Shown: positions 36,800-50,635 of the stretch, piece by piece | Layout: each line of letters begins with the position of its first letter | Numbering within the stretch: the first letter of the stretch is position 1 | DNA from: Hemibagrus wyckioides | Taxonomy: Eukaryota > Chordata > Actinopteri > Siluriformes > Bagridae | Direction of reading: 5' to 3' | Assembly (NCBI RefSeq): GCF_019097595.1 | Contig: NC_080722.1 | Span: 21,597,630 to 21,661,629 of the forward strand | Length of the DNA: 64,000 bases | Made by a program: the position numbers and the translations under genes | Notes under the pieces: generated by a model | What the model saw: only the letters and a program-made list of their open reading frames with translations | What the model was told of the DNA's origin: nothing | Database searches by the model: none

Positions 36800-39200
36800 G
36801 GCATTCTGGGGGGAGTGGCCTCAGTATTTTGGATTTCCTCCATGAGGTCCCAAAAAATAGGAGCGATGATGACAGTGGGTGGGTGGGCGCCAGAGACAGA
36901 ACATGTCCACAGGATCATGATAGGGAGAGAGGGTATCTGCTTTGCTATTTTTGGTCCCTGGGTGGTGTTGAAATTCTTTTGAAAATTATACTTTTTTCGT
37001 GAATCTAATTCCAATCAAATAATCATTAAATCAAATCTAATCTACTTTAATTATTAAATCAAAACTTAATGTTTAATCTTTAAATTTACTCAGTTAAGAT
37101 AAATCAGATAACCAGGTATCAGGTAAAAATAAATAAAGGTAGTTTATTAGGTATAACAGTTATGTAGGGAACCCAGTAGGTTCATTACAGGAAAAACAGA
37201 GATGAGCAATTGTCCGCCTAGTCATTAGCCAGGTATGGAGAAGTTGGAGAAGTTGGGGAAGCCGGAGGAGCTGGAGGAGTTGGAGAGTGATCAGAGGAAT
37301 AGTAGGAGGAAGAGGGCCCAGTGAGATTGATGACTTCAGGAAAACCATTGGAATCAGGCTCAGTTTGAGTGGAAGCCTCAGCAGTTACAGGAAGGCCAAG
37401 AGACCAGACAAGAGGCGGTTGAATTCAGTTGCCACGAGCCTCACAGGTGACTGCTTGTCAGACAGCATCTCAGGGTACGACGGAGGGGCCTGCCAAGCCA
37501 TAGCCACATTCGCACCCACATCTTATGACCATGTTTCATGTTTTTCAGGAGAGAAAAGTCTGTCAACAAGGTCTACGTGTATGTCTTCGCTAATGGATAA
37601 ATATAAGCTAGCAATGGAATGTACAGAATCCTTGAGTATAGGAGAGAGGAAAGTCATAACAACCCTCAGATATGACAACAATAAGATACAAGACTCATAG
37701 TAGAGCAAAACAACCGAATGTAAAATTAAAATTAGGAGTAAAAATTCATATATATACTATACGATTGTGAAAAAATCAAGGTATGTCACAGAGAGTGCAC
37801 AAAGCAGAGGGAATTCACCTAGGTAGAAGGTGTGGGGGTGAGCTGTAAGATTCTCGTGGCAAAAACAGGTCTGGTTCGGAGACGGAAGTCGTGTGAGAGT
37901 TGAGGAGAGAGATGACGCTGGTATACTCGTAAGGTGGTTGTGTTTTTAGGCTTGGCGGGTCAGTGGCCAAGTCAAAGTCAATTCAGAATGGGAAAAGAAC
38001 CATTCTAGTGGCTGGTAATAACTAAAACAAGTGACAAAATTGCAAAAAACACACAATGGCAAAACATCAAGGTAAATGGGGAACAGGTGACTGGAAGGCA
38101 GAACAACAGGGAGGGCGTGGCACAAAGTACAAGGGAAAACAAACAGAAAAGCAGGCTCCGACAATTTACCTTCTAGCACCCCTTCCAGTCCTCTGGCAGG
38201 GAACTGTCCTAGTTATGCCTGACTTAAAGGTCAGCAATTGGTATCCACAGGGTCATCAGTTATATAAAAAGATAAACAGAGGCTATAGGAAGAAGGGGTT
38301 GTTTTTATAGGATATATTAATTAACAGAAAAGTTTCCTAATGAGTCAAAACAATCACGAGACAAATAAGCGATAGGAGGGGTAAGAATGTTAGTATAAAT
38401 AGAGGGGATTTTTATACGAGGGGGGGGGGGTGCACTTGACCGCAACAGGCCTGAAGCTGTGTAATTTGAGTGCCAATTTTGGTGTTATTGTTTTCTGCAA
38501 CAAAGCCGGGTTGCTTCTTCACATCCAAGCCTGAAGAAGTTTCTTTCTTTTATTTTTATAGATTTAGTGAAATTTTTGTAAGTATTTGGTAGTAATAGAC
38601 AGGGGCTCGCGCCCCGAATGATTTTAATCTAGCCCTGAATGTTTTATCCCGAATTTTGCCACGGGAGTGTAGAGGCATTAAGTAAATGTTGATTGTTTTA
38701 GTTGAGCACTGTTGCCGTTTACTGTACGCCATTTTGACTGAAACCGTCTCTGCACACACACACACTCACATGCACGCACACCAAATACCGTGAAAGTGTG
38801 CGCTCGAACATGCTCTAAAACCAATCTCGCAATACTTTAATGTCATACATCTATCGGTCTGCACAGTACCATTTTCACACCACGCAACTAAAATACCTTA
38901 CAGCCCTTGAATGGGAGAGCAATAAAAAAAAAAAACAGTCAATAAAAAAATATTATTCAGTAGTCTAACTTCTAATTTTTATTGTTAACACCGTTTATAA
39001 AAGTAGGCTAACAAATATATGTTGTGTCAAAAAGGAGGCCCACTGTCTGGACCCTTTTGAATATTATTCCATACCTAAGACGTACAGAAGCCTTAAATTA
39101 AATAAGCCTAAAGATAGATCTAAATAAAATATAAACTGTTAAAGGACTGACATTACAGTCTGAACATCATGACTAATGCAGTATTTAAGTTAAAATACAT
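36800..39200. other. No gene recognised
   Basis: Features seen are a GGAGAAGTTGG-type short repeat near 37217-37290 and a run of about 11 G near 38421-38431. Open frames here are short, and no domain or splice-linked exons were recognised. An LTR-type insertion is possible around 36970-38440 but has no demonstrated borders. Confidence 0.35.
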
Positions 39201-39211
39201 TCATGGCTTAG

Positions 39212-39290
39212 GCCAGGGGTGGGCAATTATTTTTAGGAAAGGGCCACATGAGAAATTGGACTGGTTTTAGAGGGCCAGAATATATATATA
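39212..39290. mobile_element. hAT-like terminus
   Basis: CAGGGGTGGGCAATTATTTT followed by GGGCCACATGAGAAATTGGA is the usual left end of non-autonomous hAT elements in fish. The right end is not visible. Confidence 0.4.
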
Positions 39291-39555
39291 TATATATAGT
39301 ATATTTAATATATACATATTGCATTTGGCTGTTCTGTCGATTGAAGAAGGAATTCTAAACACTATAAATACTAGTATGGTAATTGACTGTTTCGCTAAAG
39401 TCAAGTCAAGTCTCAGGTACTCTCTGATGATTCCACCCTCAAAGAAATAGAGAGGGGAGGGGAGGGGAGGGGAGGAGCTGTAAAAAAACAAAGAACAATA
39501 CATACAGTAGTGCCAGCATAAATGAGGAATGAAATAAGAGGTGCAAGTACAATAT

Positions 39556-39915
39556 TGTCACAGGGACCCAGGAACAGAGACAGGAGAGCTGATGGTGAGT
39601 CAAGTGACAGTGCCTTTATTGTGCAGCCAAACAGTGCAAAACAGGTGACGAACTGAAAACGTAACTTAAAGAGAGTCTTATCTGGGAGGCACATAGAGAA
39701 CAGGACATACGTCCACACAGGGAGAGACGAGGCAGGAGCTGTAGCTTAAAGTCCACAGGGTTCAGGAAGGTAACATATACGAAACTCATGTAACGTTAAT
39801 ACTAGCCGTGGTAAAAGAGTGTTAAATAGTGTGTGATAATGAGTGTCAGGTGTGGTGTCAGAACTCCGGTGATTGAGGGCATGGTCGTGAGGCTGAGGTA
39901 GGAGCCTCCGTGACA
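39556..39915 (-). mobile_element. Solo LTR, 360 bp
   Basis: On the minus strand it begins TGTCACGGAGGC and ends CCCTGTGACA (TG...CA), with an AATAAA polyadenylation signal (plus-strand TTTATT near 39616). A perfect 5-bp duplication AATAT flanks it at 39551-39555 and 39916-39920. No internal retrotransposon sequence is present, so it is the product of LTR-LTR recombination. Confidence 0.8.
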
Positions 39916-40335
39916 AATATAGATTATTGTAAAATAATCATAATAAAAAAGCATCTACACAGCACTGCTTCACACACGAGCTGTAAAAGAGATAATATTG
40001 CATGGCATACCTGTGTAAGAGAAAATGTCATGAATTTAATGAAAGGAGTCAGAAAAAAGATTCAATGAAAGTTTCTAAAGTTGCATAGCATTTGTGTTAA
40101 ATTGCGTTTATTATTAAACAATCTTACATAAAAATGCCCCTGGTAATAGATAATTGGAGAAGACTTCAGAACAAGGGTCAACAAGAGAGGTGATTAAGGT
40201 AAAATTGTTCAGTCAATCAGAGGAATTACGTGACGTCATCCCATTTAAGTGGCCGTTTTTGAATTTTAGCCTTCAAATCACGTCTCCTTTTTTTTCACCC
40301 AAGGTAAGGGCCTTTCTTAAAAATGTTGCATGTAA

Positions 40336-40980
40336 AGCCTAGTTCACACTACAGGATTTTAAGACCGATTTGTAAATTAACGAGCTCGCCGACAGATCGG
40401 TCTGTGATCGTGGGAAAATCAGCGGGTGATCAGCGCTCGGCAATCTTTATGTGTGATCTACTCAACGATGCATCAAAGAGGCTCGCTGACAAAATCCAGA
40501 TATCTGGCATGTTAAATATCTGGGACAGTCGGCCGACTGGACATCACGTGGTGTCAATTGTAGCTACGACCTCCAGCCAATGAGAGAGCAAGTCAACAGA
40601 GTTGAGGTCACCGGAAGAAAAGGAGCAGCAGCAACATGGCTTCAAGAATAGTGTGGACACAACCTTTATTTTAATAAATTAACATTTATTTAGAGCGAGA
40701 CTCCTGCCGACATCCATTTTCAAAACAAACCTCTACCGAAAGTCTCGCGTCATTTCCGGATCCACCTGTCGCGTGTGTTTTCGTGACAAAACGTGGTTTG
40801 GGGACGGCGTTGAGTGACGAGAGTTGTTGTCAGATGGTGTGGTGTGAGACGCCCTCTTGTGGATCATTTACGAAGCGTCGCGTAGTGTGAACACCACAAG
40901 GACAAAAAGACATACAGTGAAGTCATGAAGTCTGAACAGCAAAGTGATCTGCCCACGGTCTTGTAGTGTGACCAAGCCTT
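40336..40980. mobile_element. Short inverted-repeat (MITE-like) element, about 645 bp
   Basis: The left end AGCCTAGTTCACACTACAGG pairs with the right end, whose complement reads AGGCTTGGTCACACTACAAG. The interior is much richer in GC and CpG than the surroundings. No transposase frame exists. The target duplication is unclear (TAA left, TTA right). Confidence 0.65.
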
Positions 40981-40989
40981 TAGCTCCCC

Positions 40990-41240
40990 CGTGAATGTGT
41001 CAGCGTGCCAGTCAATTTCTATCACTTTATCATGTATTTGTTTAGCAGATGCTTTTGTACAAATCTATTTGAAAACAGAGAAACAAAATACTTTTGCGGA
41101 TGAACTTGGTCCATTCCGGGGATTTGCCTTTCAGCAACACCAATCTGAAATTTGTTGTATTGACTCAGGGACATCATTCCTTATAGCTCATGAAATATAA
41201 GACAAACAGCAACTGATGACTGTGTTCAAATAAATAAATA

Positions 41241-41273
<33 letters not shown>

Positions 41274-42870
41274 GAAGTATCTTGTGTTGAAACAGGGACA
41301 TCATTCCTTATAGCTTCCTTATGTCCCAAAACCTTTGTGTGTGCAAATGTGTTGTATCAAAACATCAGAAACTTATGCTTGTGCCCAATATACTGTATTT
41401 AATTATAAAATAAAATTTGAGTTCTGATGAAATAATCCACCTTCTAAACTTAAAATAACCCACTTTCTAAACTACTTTGCATTTTGTCCCTGATCTGTGC
41501 ACGTTTTGAAAATACGTCAGTCACTGTTAATCAGGATGTACAGTCAAGCTCAGGGATTAGTTCTTTGGGAGGATCCTAGAGGAAAGAACTGTTTGGTGTA
41601 AAAATTTACATTTTCTTTTTGGTGACAAGGACAGTGCCATGATGGGTTTCTAGCTAAGGTTGTGTTTATCAAAAACTTAAAACCTTACACAAAGGAATAT
41701 GTAAAATATTTAAAAAAAATGATGGATAGGTTTTTCACAGAACGAAAATGTGGATGAGAATCACCACAGCCTACATCTATTTGCAGTCGAAATGCTGACT
41801 TTTGATTAGTTTCTTTTTATTTAAATATTTATTTATTTTGACTATTTCATAATATTTATTTAGGTCGCAACTCTCATTTTTTTCTGAGTGTTTGGCTTTA
41901 CTTTGTTTTAGTCCCATCTTGCATTTTGTACATGCCACTTCTTTTTTCTATTGTCTGCATGAAGAGATAGAATGATGTTATCATCGTGAAGTTTAAGGAG
42001 CTTTTCTCTATGATTATGAGCCATCCAATTAAGAAACTTCAAGATACAAACCCCTCTCTTATCTTACAAGCAGACAGTGCTGTTATATAAAAATAAGACA
42101 CTTTGGGTGGTAATGTAATCTCAAAATCTTCTTCAAAATATATTCAAAATAAATTATTTCTTCAATAGAATAGCTAGCATCTGTTGCACTTTAGTACAAT
42201 AAACTTTAATGGTAATCAATGCTACTTACTTACAGTTAGGTAATTTCCAATTTCTTATTGATTAGTATTAAGTAAGTTTATTTATAAAGTATTAAGAAGA
42301 AGAAAAAGAAGAAAATTTGCACACTGAAGGTTAAGATTACAAAGCTTTAGTACTGAGCTACAGTGTAGCTGGAATTATTCTGTTTTTCTCCCCATAGATT
42401 GGGGATAGATTATTCCTAATAAGCTCAAACACTTGGTGATATAAAAGTATATAATATGCACTTCAGGTTCAAGCTCTTTAGATTGACCTAAAATAGCTAC
42501 ATGCTAACCAATGGCTTATTGCTAATAGGAACTTCCTTTTTATCTTTTTAGTCACTGCTCAGTACAGCAAATATTTTGTGTTGAATTTTCATGACAATTT
42601 GAGGGTTAAAAAAATCTTTTTATTTTTTATTTAACTTTTTATTGAAATTTATTGAACATTTATTGAATTGCTTTATTAATTAAACAATGTGCATTTTTGT
42701 GCATGATTTATTTTTATGTTTTGTTTTCACTTTTTGCCTTTGTGTTGTAATTTTTCTTAAATACTTGTCATTTTTAATCTATTAAATGTTTTATTATTAA
42801 GTAATGACAAAATCATAAATATAACTTATTTGAGGTATAAAGATAATAAAAGCAATAAAAATAAAGTGCT
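40990..42870. other. No gene seen; 3' flank of gene A
   Basis: AT-rich sequence with ATA/AAT runs (41235-41270). A segment at 42655-42870 is duplicated at 17945-18120 in copy B. Confidence 0.5.
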
Positions 42871-42877
42871 TGAGAGC

Positions 42878-42883
42878 TTTATT
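42878..42883 (-). terminator. Candidate polyadenylation signal of gene A
   Basis: Plus-strand TTTATT reads AATAAA on the minus strand, about 210 bases after the stop codon at 43095. Other A/T-rich candidates exist nearby. Confidence 0.4.
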
Positions 42884-43094
42884 TTGACTGATTAAGGCAG
42901 TACAGAGGAGTACAATCACTTACAAGATGTGATAAAAAAAAGTAAGAATTTTGATATTATTTTTAATCATTATTGAATCAAAACAGTGATTAATGAATAA
43001 ACATAGAACAGAATTAACAAATTAAAATGGTAGCATTTTCAAACTTGAATGCAACTGAGTAGTAGAAATCTACATATCAGCATCTTCTGAAAAT

Positions 43095-44699
43095 TTATGG
43101 AAGGCATGGCTGAGAGAGGAAATGAAAAACAGGGAAATTAATGCGTAAATTGCAAATGCCAATGGAATTTCTGATATTTTAAAGCTTCATTTTTAACTGT
43201 TTAAATTGTCTCTTGGAAAACTTACCAGTGTACAGTTGCCTGTCTTCTGCAAACAGAGGTGGACCTGGCAGTGCAGGTAGATCTTGGGGGAGAAATTAGC
43301 AAATGTGAACATGCTGAAAGAGAAGCGGCTGGATGTGGAGACACCGTTCTGCAACACGGACACCGAGCCGTCACTGGGTTTCGGACACCTGGAGAAAGAA
43401 ATTACTTTCACGTAAGTGGTCCGAAAGACATGTTCTCATTTTTAGTCTCTTTTTTTTCACCTACTTGTTAACAATCAGGTTCCAGCGGATTGAATAGTCC
43501 ATCTGGTTGACTGGTGTGGCCCAGCAGTTGTCCAGCACAAGAGCGATCTGAGTGCTGTCAAACTGATCCACTTGCACTGCTATATACATCTGATGGTTCA
43601 CTTGTAGGGTAACGTTGCCAGAGTATGGAACCAAGAATGTAGCATCGGTATATGGTATCATGAGGATTTGGTATGTGCCTTCAATAGACAGTTCTTTGCT
43701 AATTTCACTGTGAACAGAAATAAATGCATTTAAAAACTAAATAATAATAATAATAATAATAATAATTAGTTAGTTAGTTAGTTATGATATGCTTTTTATT
43801 AAAATGCAACTCTAACTAAAAAATAATCATATTAATATTTGAATTAAATGTAACATAAAATGTAACTACTTGGATGAATAGTTAATTATCTGAATTGTTC
43901 TTAATTTACTATTATTGATTAAAATGTCAAATGATGCAACAGAACTGAAACTACTGAGAACAGCTGAAATTAAAAAAGAATATGTTCCTTGCTGCTCTAA
44001 ATGTTTTAAAGCAACCTCAAGACTTCAGCAACTTTAGTAGAGGGAAGAAATATTGTTTATTGTAAGCTGTGACACTGCAGCTAAATTTATACCTTCCTGT
44101 GACTTCAATGTGGGTGGGCATGGAGATGTTCTGGATGAGTGGATACACACAGGAAATGGCAATGTTGAACCCACCAGTGTGACTGATCAAACCTGTCATA
44201 TTAGTTGTCCCAACATTGTTCTTGAAGATGACATGTGTGCCATTATTCTAAAGTAACACAGAAATTAGAGAATCTGTATTGAATTTTTGAACACATAATT
44301 CCATCATGAAGCCTTAATTTACCTTTAAAATTTTAAATTAAAAATTAAATATTGCCTAATTATAAAGTCAAATATTCATCTTCTGCAGTTTAACAGACTG
44401 CAATATTTATTAACTAAGTCCAGCAAATGGATTGTGTTATATCGCTTATAAGTGTATAGTTTTAACAAGTTTTAAAATAATACAGTGATTTTAATAGTGC
44501 TGCTGGTTTGGTACCTCCAGAGTTGTACCACACAGGCTGGCATTACTGTCATATTTGAAGACCAGCCTGTTATTTTGGACCTCCCCTTTGCAACTTGGGT
44601 CATTAAGGTGGAGAACATCTGCAGAATATCCAGCTTCAAAGAGCTGACAGCGAGACAGAGACAGTGATCCAGTACTACCTGAGCATGTTTCAATGGCAT
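43095..44699 (-). CDS. Gene A ZP domain and C-terminus (five exons)
   Basis: Exons 44515-44699, 44093-44247, 43465-43707, 43226-43388 and 43095-43109. The ZP-N half has [32 protein letters not shown] and [10 protein letters not shown]. The linker and ZP-C half have [20 protein letters not shown] (NCWATP), [38 protein letters not shown] and GNCTLPC. All expected ZP cysteines are present. The last exon adds only PCLP and a TAA at 43097-43095, so no furin-type site, GPI signal or membrane segment follows. If the last donor were not used, reading through would give [12 protein letters not shown] and a stop. Confidence 0.85.
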
Positions 44700-46557
44700 C
44701 TGAGGAAAAATAGAGGACAAAATCACAAAACTGTGGAATTAGTTCTCAGAGAAATGCAGAAAAGCTTATGTGGAAAAATTACAGCTAATAATTTTAACCA
44801 CATTCATTTTAGGGGCGTAACATCAGCAGATAAAGCATGGGCTACCAATTTACATTAGGAATCACTCCGACATCAATAACATTACTCTGTCCAATACCAG
44901 ACAGTGTGTGTGTGTGTGTGTGTGTGTATTGATGTTGGGGATGAACAATAGTAAAATGGGAAATGTACCATAAATATTCGGGCTGCTCGTTGTATTGTAA
45001 CCACAGGCACAGCCATCAACTCCATTTATCTGCCTACAGACTTCATCTGAAGCACAGTTTAGGGTCTGGCAGGATGCTACAGTAAAAAGAAAGATAAGCA
45101 GAAAGACATAACCTCATCAAAATTTCTCAGCAAACTACTACAGTATATGTTGAGACTGATAGTGTCTGATACTGTGGAGACTGAAATGCCACACATATTC
45201 CACCCATGGCAAAAGTAAGTTCAAGTGACATCTTGATAACTGAGTACAATAGATGACCTGGCTGGCTGAGGCACAGTTCTAATGAAGTTCACAGTTCACT
45301 TTTTTCTCTCTGCACCCTTGTTTGAGGGAGTTCAGAAAATACATATGCAGCTAATATTGTCTACATATTGTTGTCTGTGTAATTGTGATGTTGATGCTTA
45401 TGTCATAATTGTGTCATAATTATATGAAAAACATAGTAAGGATAATCTAATAACAGTTGATTGCTGTTATAGCAGGAGAAAAAGAAAACAGCATTCTGTA
45501 CACAAGAAATATTTAGGACAGCCAATTTACAGTTAAGGACTCAGGAAATAAAGCTGAGATGGTTCTCTAGAAAGAACCCTAAATGATCAGACCTTTATAT
45601 ATATAGACACGCTGTTAGTTAACTTTACCTAGTGTGTTTGTTGATGGAGGTGTCATTGTAGCTGTATTAGAGAGAGAAAGAGGGTATGAGGCAGGGAATG
45701 AGTGATATTTATTAATATTATTATTATTTAAAAAAAAAAAACTATTTTCATTAATAATGAAAGTCTGAGTTTAATAAACTTCTTGGCTTGTTAGGACATA
45801 CTGACATGTTAATAGTAGGTAAATACATGATAGTGGGTAGGCTGTTAAAGGAAAGCGGTCTGATGAAGGTGCAAAATTCTGCTCAATGGATCTCTCTTTT
45901 TGGGTTTAGCATAATGCATGCCTGGACAATGATTTTGATTTTTGATAAATAACAAATGATTTAGACATACAGTTTACACATGTATGACTGGATTTATTTC
46001 TCAGATTTTTCAGATTTTAAGAACATCTTCAGTGTTGTTCCACAATTTATAATAATGCAGATTTAAAAGTTTATCAGATCTGAAATGTTAAAGGATGATA
46101 TATAATGGGTGGATGTAAAGTTTACACATTTATAATGTATAAACACAGTCAGTGATCTTTTACTGAGGTTCTGTTGTTGAGGTCATGTCTGTATAAGACA
46201 GAGAATTTTAACTTCAGGAAGATGAATTACCCATCTGTACACATTCATAAATCTCTGTATTTTTAAAAAAGTGTCATATGCATTCTGTATACACACACTG
46301 TCAGTGAAACTTACCTGGTGTTGTTGTTGATACTTCATGACATTTTGATGAATAGACAGAGAATTGCAGACAGGGGGAAAGAATGATACAAATGAATGAT
46401 TCACTTCCATGTTGTTCCACCTTTTAATACCTTGTATTTAAAAGTGTTTCAAATCTCAAACATATAATGGGTGGATATAATATGCACATGTTTATACTAT
46501 AGAAATACTCTCAGTGAAACTTTACCTGGTGGTGCTGTAGTTGTAGTATCTGTATGA

Positions 46558-46600
<43 letters not shown>

Positions 46601-46961
46601 AGAAGAAACAGTTATTAATATTTAATATTTATCTTCCCTTTTTTCTAATCACAATCCACAGTAAAAAGTTAAATAAAAGATAGTTTTACAACCATCGCTG
46701 TTAAAATAGTTATTCTGTTAAATCTGTATGACAGAGAGAGAGAGAGAGAGAGAGATCAAGAGAGAAGAAGAAGAAGAAGAAGATTATGAAGAAATAGTTA
46801 TTGATATTTAGGATTTATTTTTCCTTTTGTCTAATAGACAATGACAAAACTTGGCCCCTTTACAGTTGTTTGTTATGGCCAAAAATTCTAGTTTTGGGAC
46901 AGCCAATTTACAGTACAGGACACAGGAAAGATGAGATGGCTCACAGGAAAGAACCATGAAA

Positions 46962-47017
<56 letters not shown>

Positions 47018-50000
47018 GTGTGTGTATATATATATATAATGTAGCCATTGTGTCAGTTAAACTTTACCTAGTGTGGTTGTTGATGGAGTTGTCGTTGTAG
47101 CTGTATTAGAGAGAGAAAGACGATATGAGGCAGAGAATGAGTGATATTTATTAATTTTATTATTTAAAAAAACAAGTTTCATTAATAATGAATGTCTGAA
47201 TTTAATAAAGTTTGTGGCCACTTAGGAAATATTGGCATGTTAGTACTAAGTGAGTAAATGACTGAGGGTACACTGTTAAAGGAACATGGTCTGATGAAGC
47301 AATGTTCAAAAGTCTGTTCTCTGGATATGGATTTTTTGCTGCTGGACTAACCATTTGCATTCAACTGTTTGATTGTGTGATTATACCACAATCATTTTGC
47401 AGAATACAATCTTTTATTTATAAATGTATGACACATATTTAATTGCAAAATTATTAATTCAATCCTGAAGTATTTTACTCCAGTTATACTTCAAGTAGTT
47501 AATTTTCTACTTATTAACAAACATGATATCACACTGTATGTTTAAAGGTACATTTGATGGCTTGACCTGTATGGGAAAATAATTTATTTATTGAACAAGG
47601 AAAGAAAGAAAACTATTTTTATCCCTTACAGAAAATCCACATGAACTTTACATAAGAGTAAATAATAAATGATTTACACAATACAGTTTTCACATGTATT
47701 TTTTATTCATTTGACTTTTTTTCCATTGTTTCCATTAGATTAGATGTCCTAGCATATGTAGACTTCATGCAACCGTTCATTTTGGAGGTTGAGGCTAGCC
47801 ATACAGGGCTGGAAGCAGTGCTTGCGCAGGAGGCTGATGGCAAGGTTAGACCTATTGCTTATGCTAGCCGTAGTCTTCGGCCAGCCGAGCACAATACCGC
47901 CACCTATAGCTCCATGCGTCTTGAGTTTTTGGCCCTTAAGTGGGCAATGGCCAAAAAATTTTGTGAGTACTTGTTAGGACACAAGTGTATTGTTGGCACA
48001 GATAACAATCCATTGAGTCATTTGGCCACAGCTAAGCTTGGGGCTACGGAGCAAAGGAGGGTTTAGTATCGGCCAGGTAAACCTAACCAAAATGCAAATA
48101 CACTGTTATGGCATTTGACAGTTTATTTGACAGAATATTCTGGTGAGAGAGAGCAGTTCCTTGGCAGTGGTAGTCTCTGAGTTGCTGAAGCGACCAGTGG
48201 CTGTAGAACCCACTCAGGTGTCCAGAGTAAGGGCTATGCAGGATTGGCTGAGTCGGTCTGTGTCTGAACTTATTATATTGCAGGAGAGAGATCCAGACAT
48301 AGGGGAAGCCCTAAAGTTATGGCACAGTGCTCAACATCCACAGCTACAAGAGCAGCGATCTCTATCTAAGACAGTGGCTACACTTCTCAGGCAGTGGGAT
48401 TGGTTGGTAGAGAGTGAGGGCCTATTGTATCGCAGGGTACTCTGTCCTGATGGTGGTGAAGTGGTGCTTCATTTGCTGCTGCCGATGACTTTACAGTCTG
48501 AGGTAGTAACCCAATTACATAAGAACCATGGACACCAAGGCACGGAACGTACCTTTGAGTTGGTCCGCCAGTGGTGCTACTGTCCAGGTGTGTCGGCTGA
48601 TGTTGCCCACTGGATTCAGGCATGTGAGTGGTCTCAGCAAGCCAAAGATGTGGCAGACACCTGCAGTTACATGGGGCATTTCTTGGCCTCTTGTCCAAAT
48701 GAGATAGTGGCCATTGATTTCACAGTGCTGGAACCATCCCAATTGGGGCAGGAGAATGTATTAGTAATGACAGATGTATTTAGCCCATTCACAGTGGCAG
48801 TGCCCACTAAGGACCAGCGGGCCAAGACTGTAGCCCATATTTTGGTGGAGGACTGGTTCTTTATGTTTGGGGTCCCTGGGAGGATTCATTCGGACCAGGG
48901 CCATAACTCTGAGTCCAAAATGATACAGCAGTTGTGTAGCCTCTATCAGGTGGGTAAGTCCCATAGAACTCTCTACCACCTGGCCAGTAATGGCCACTGT
49001 GAGAGGTTCTATCAGACCCTGAACAATTTGCTCTGAACTTTGCCCACTTGAAGAAAGAGAGACTGGGCGTCTTGCCTAATGCAGGTGGTGTTTTGTTATA
49101 ACACAACTCCACACCAGGCCACTGGTGAGTCTCCTTTCTTTTTAATGTTTGGGCAAGAACCATGGTTGCCCATCGATTTCCTGCTGGGTCGAGTCTAAGA
49201 GACCATGGCAGGTGCAGTCCATCAATTGGTGGCTGAGCATCAGGCATGGTTACAGGTTGCTATAGAGGGTCCTCAAGAATGGCTGCAGATGGCAGCAACC
49301 TGCCATAAGACTGGACATGATCAGCAGGTAATTAAAGGAAATTGTCTTTTAAGAGAGGGCCAATTGGTCTATCTTTGAGACTATGGGGTTAGGGGTCATC
49401 ACAAGATCAATGATCTGTGGAGTCCCAGTGAGTGACCTGGGTAAGGTTCATCATTTACATCATACTGCCCATAGGGAGGCAGTATCAGAGAATACTCTGG
49501 AGAGGCAGATTAGATTGTCGATATCACCTAGGACTGAGGTAGAACCAGAAGATGGGGATCTGGATTATGTGGTGTCTGAGGTCCCATTAGTTGCTCAGGA
49601 AGGTACCATTACGGGTAGGTCTCCCTCAGAGTCAGTAACCAACACTGCCACTTTGGTGGAGGATGCTGTGCAGGCATCCCCAGAGGAAGGTAGCGGTAGT
49701 GATACAGGTCTGTTACCAGCAGCCAAGCCCACTCATGCATGTCACTTTAATTCATTTGGTGTGGTCTCACGTCAAACCAGCCGAGTAGGGGCAGGTCAGC
49801 CTCATTTCCGGAATGCCGTGCAAATGCCTGTGTGGTAAGCGTTGTTCATTACATTTGTATGGCAGATTGTTTGTTATGCATGGTTTGCTCAAGACAGCAT
49901 TATTTTTAGTATGGACTGAGGAGCCAGATGGGAAGCTTGTAACCTTTCTGTTTTTTTCCTTTGAGAGTGAATGTTGAGTGTGTAAGTTGGTAACCTTAAA

Positions 50001-50598
50001 TGTGCTATATTTCCCTTCAGAGTTGGGGCAGCCAGCTATAGCAAGAGTGTGTGTATTTAAAAGTTTATCACATCTGAAATGTTAAAGGATGATACATAAT
50101 GGGTGGATGTAAAGTTCACACATTTATGCTGTATAAACACTATAAACACACTTGGTGATGCCATAACTAGGTGATATTTTACCTGGAGGTGCTGTTGTTG
50201 TTGCCATGTCTGTATAAGAGAGAGAATTTTATCTTTAGTAAGATGAACTACCTGTCTGTACACATTCATGAATCTCAGTACTTTTAAAAAATCTTGAGAA
50301 TGAAATTAAAATTCACACATTTCTGTGTACATACACACTGTCAGTGAAAATTTACCTGGTGTTGTTGATGGCACTTCATGTCATTTTGATGAAGAGACAA
50401 AGAAGAGCAGAATGAGAGAAAGAATGACACAAATTAACAATTCTCTTCCATGGTGTTCTAACTTTATAATAGTAACATGTATTTAAAAGTGTTTCAAATC
50501 TCATCTATAATAGGGATATAATATTCACATGTTTATACCTTATAAACACTATCAGTAAAACTTTACCTGGTGGTGCTGTAGTTGTAGTATCTGTATGA

Positions 50599-50635
<37 letters not shown>

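Noticed and set aside
43193..43225. Read-through C-terminus [10 protein letters not shown] for gene A
   Set aside because: The donor GTAAG at 43225 is good, and splicing to 43109 supplies the last conserved ZP cysteine, so the spliced end is preferred.
46691..46724. Possible extra micro-exon next to a (GA)n tract
   Set aside because: The interval between splice-like sites is 34 nt and contains a stop in the required phase.
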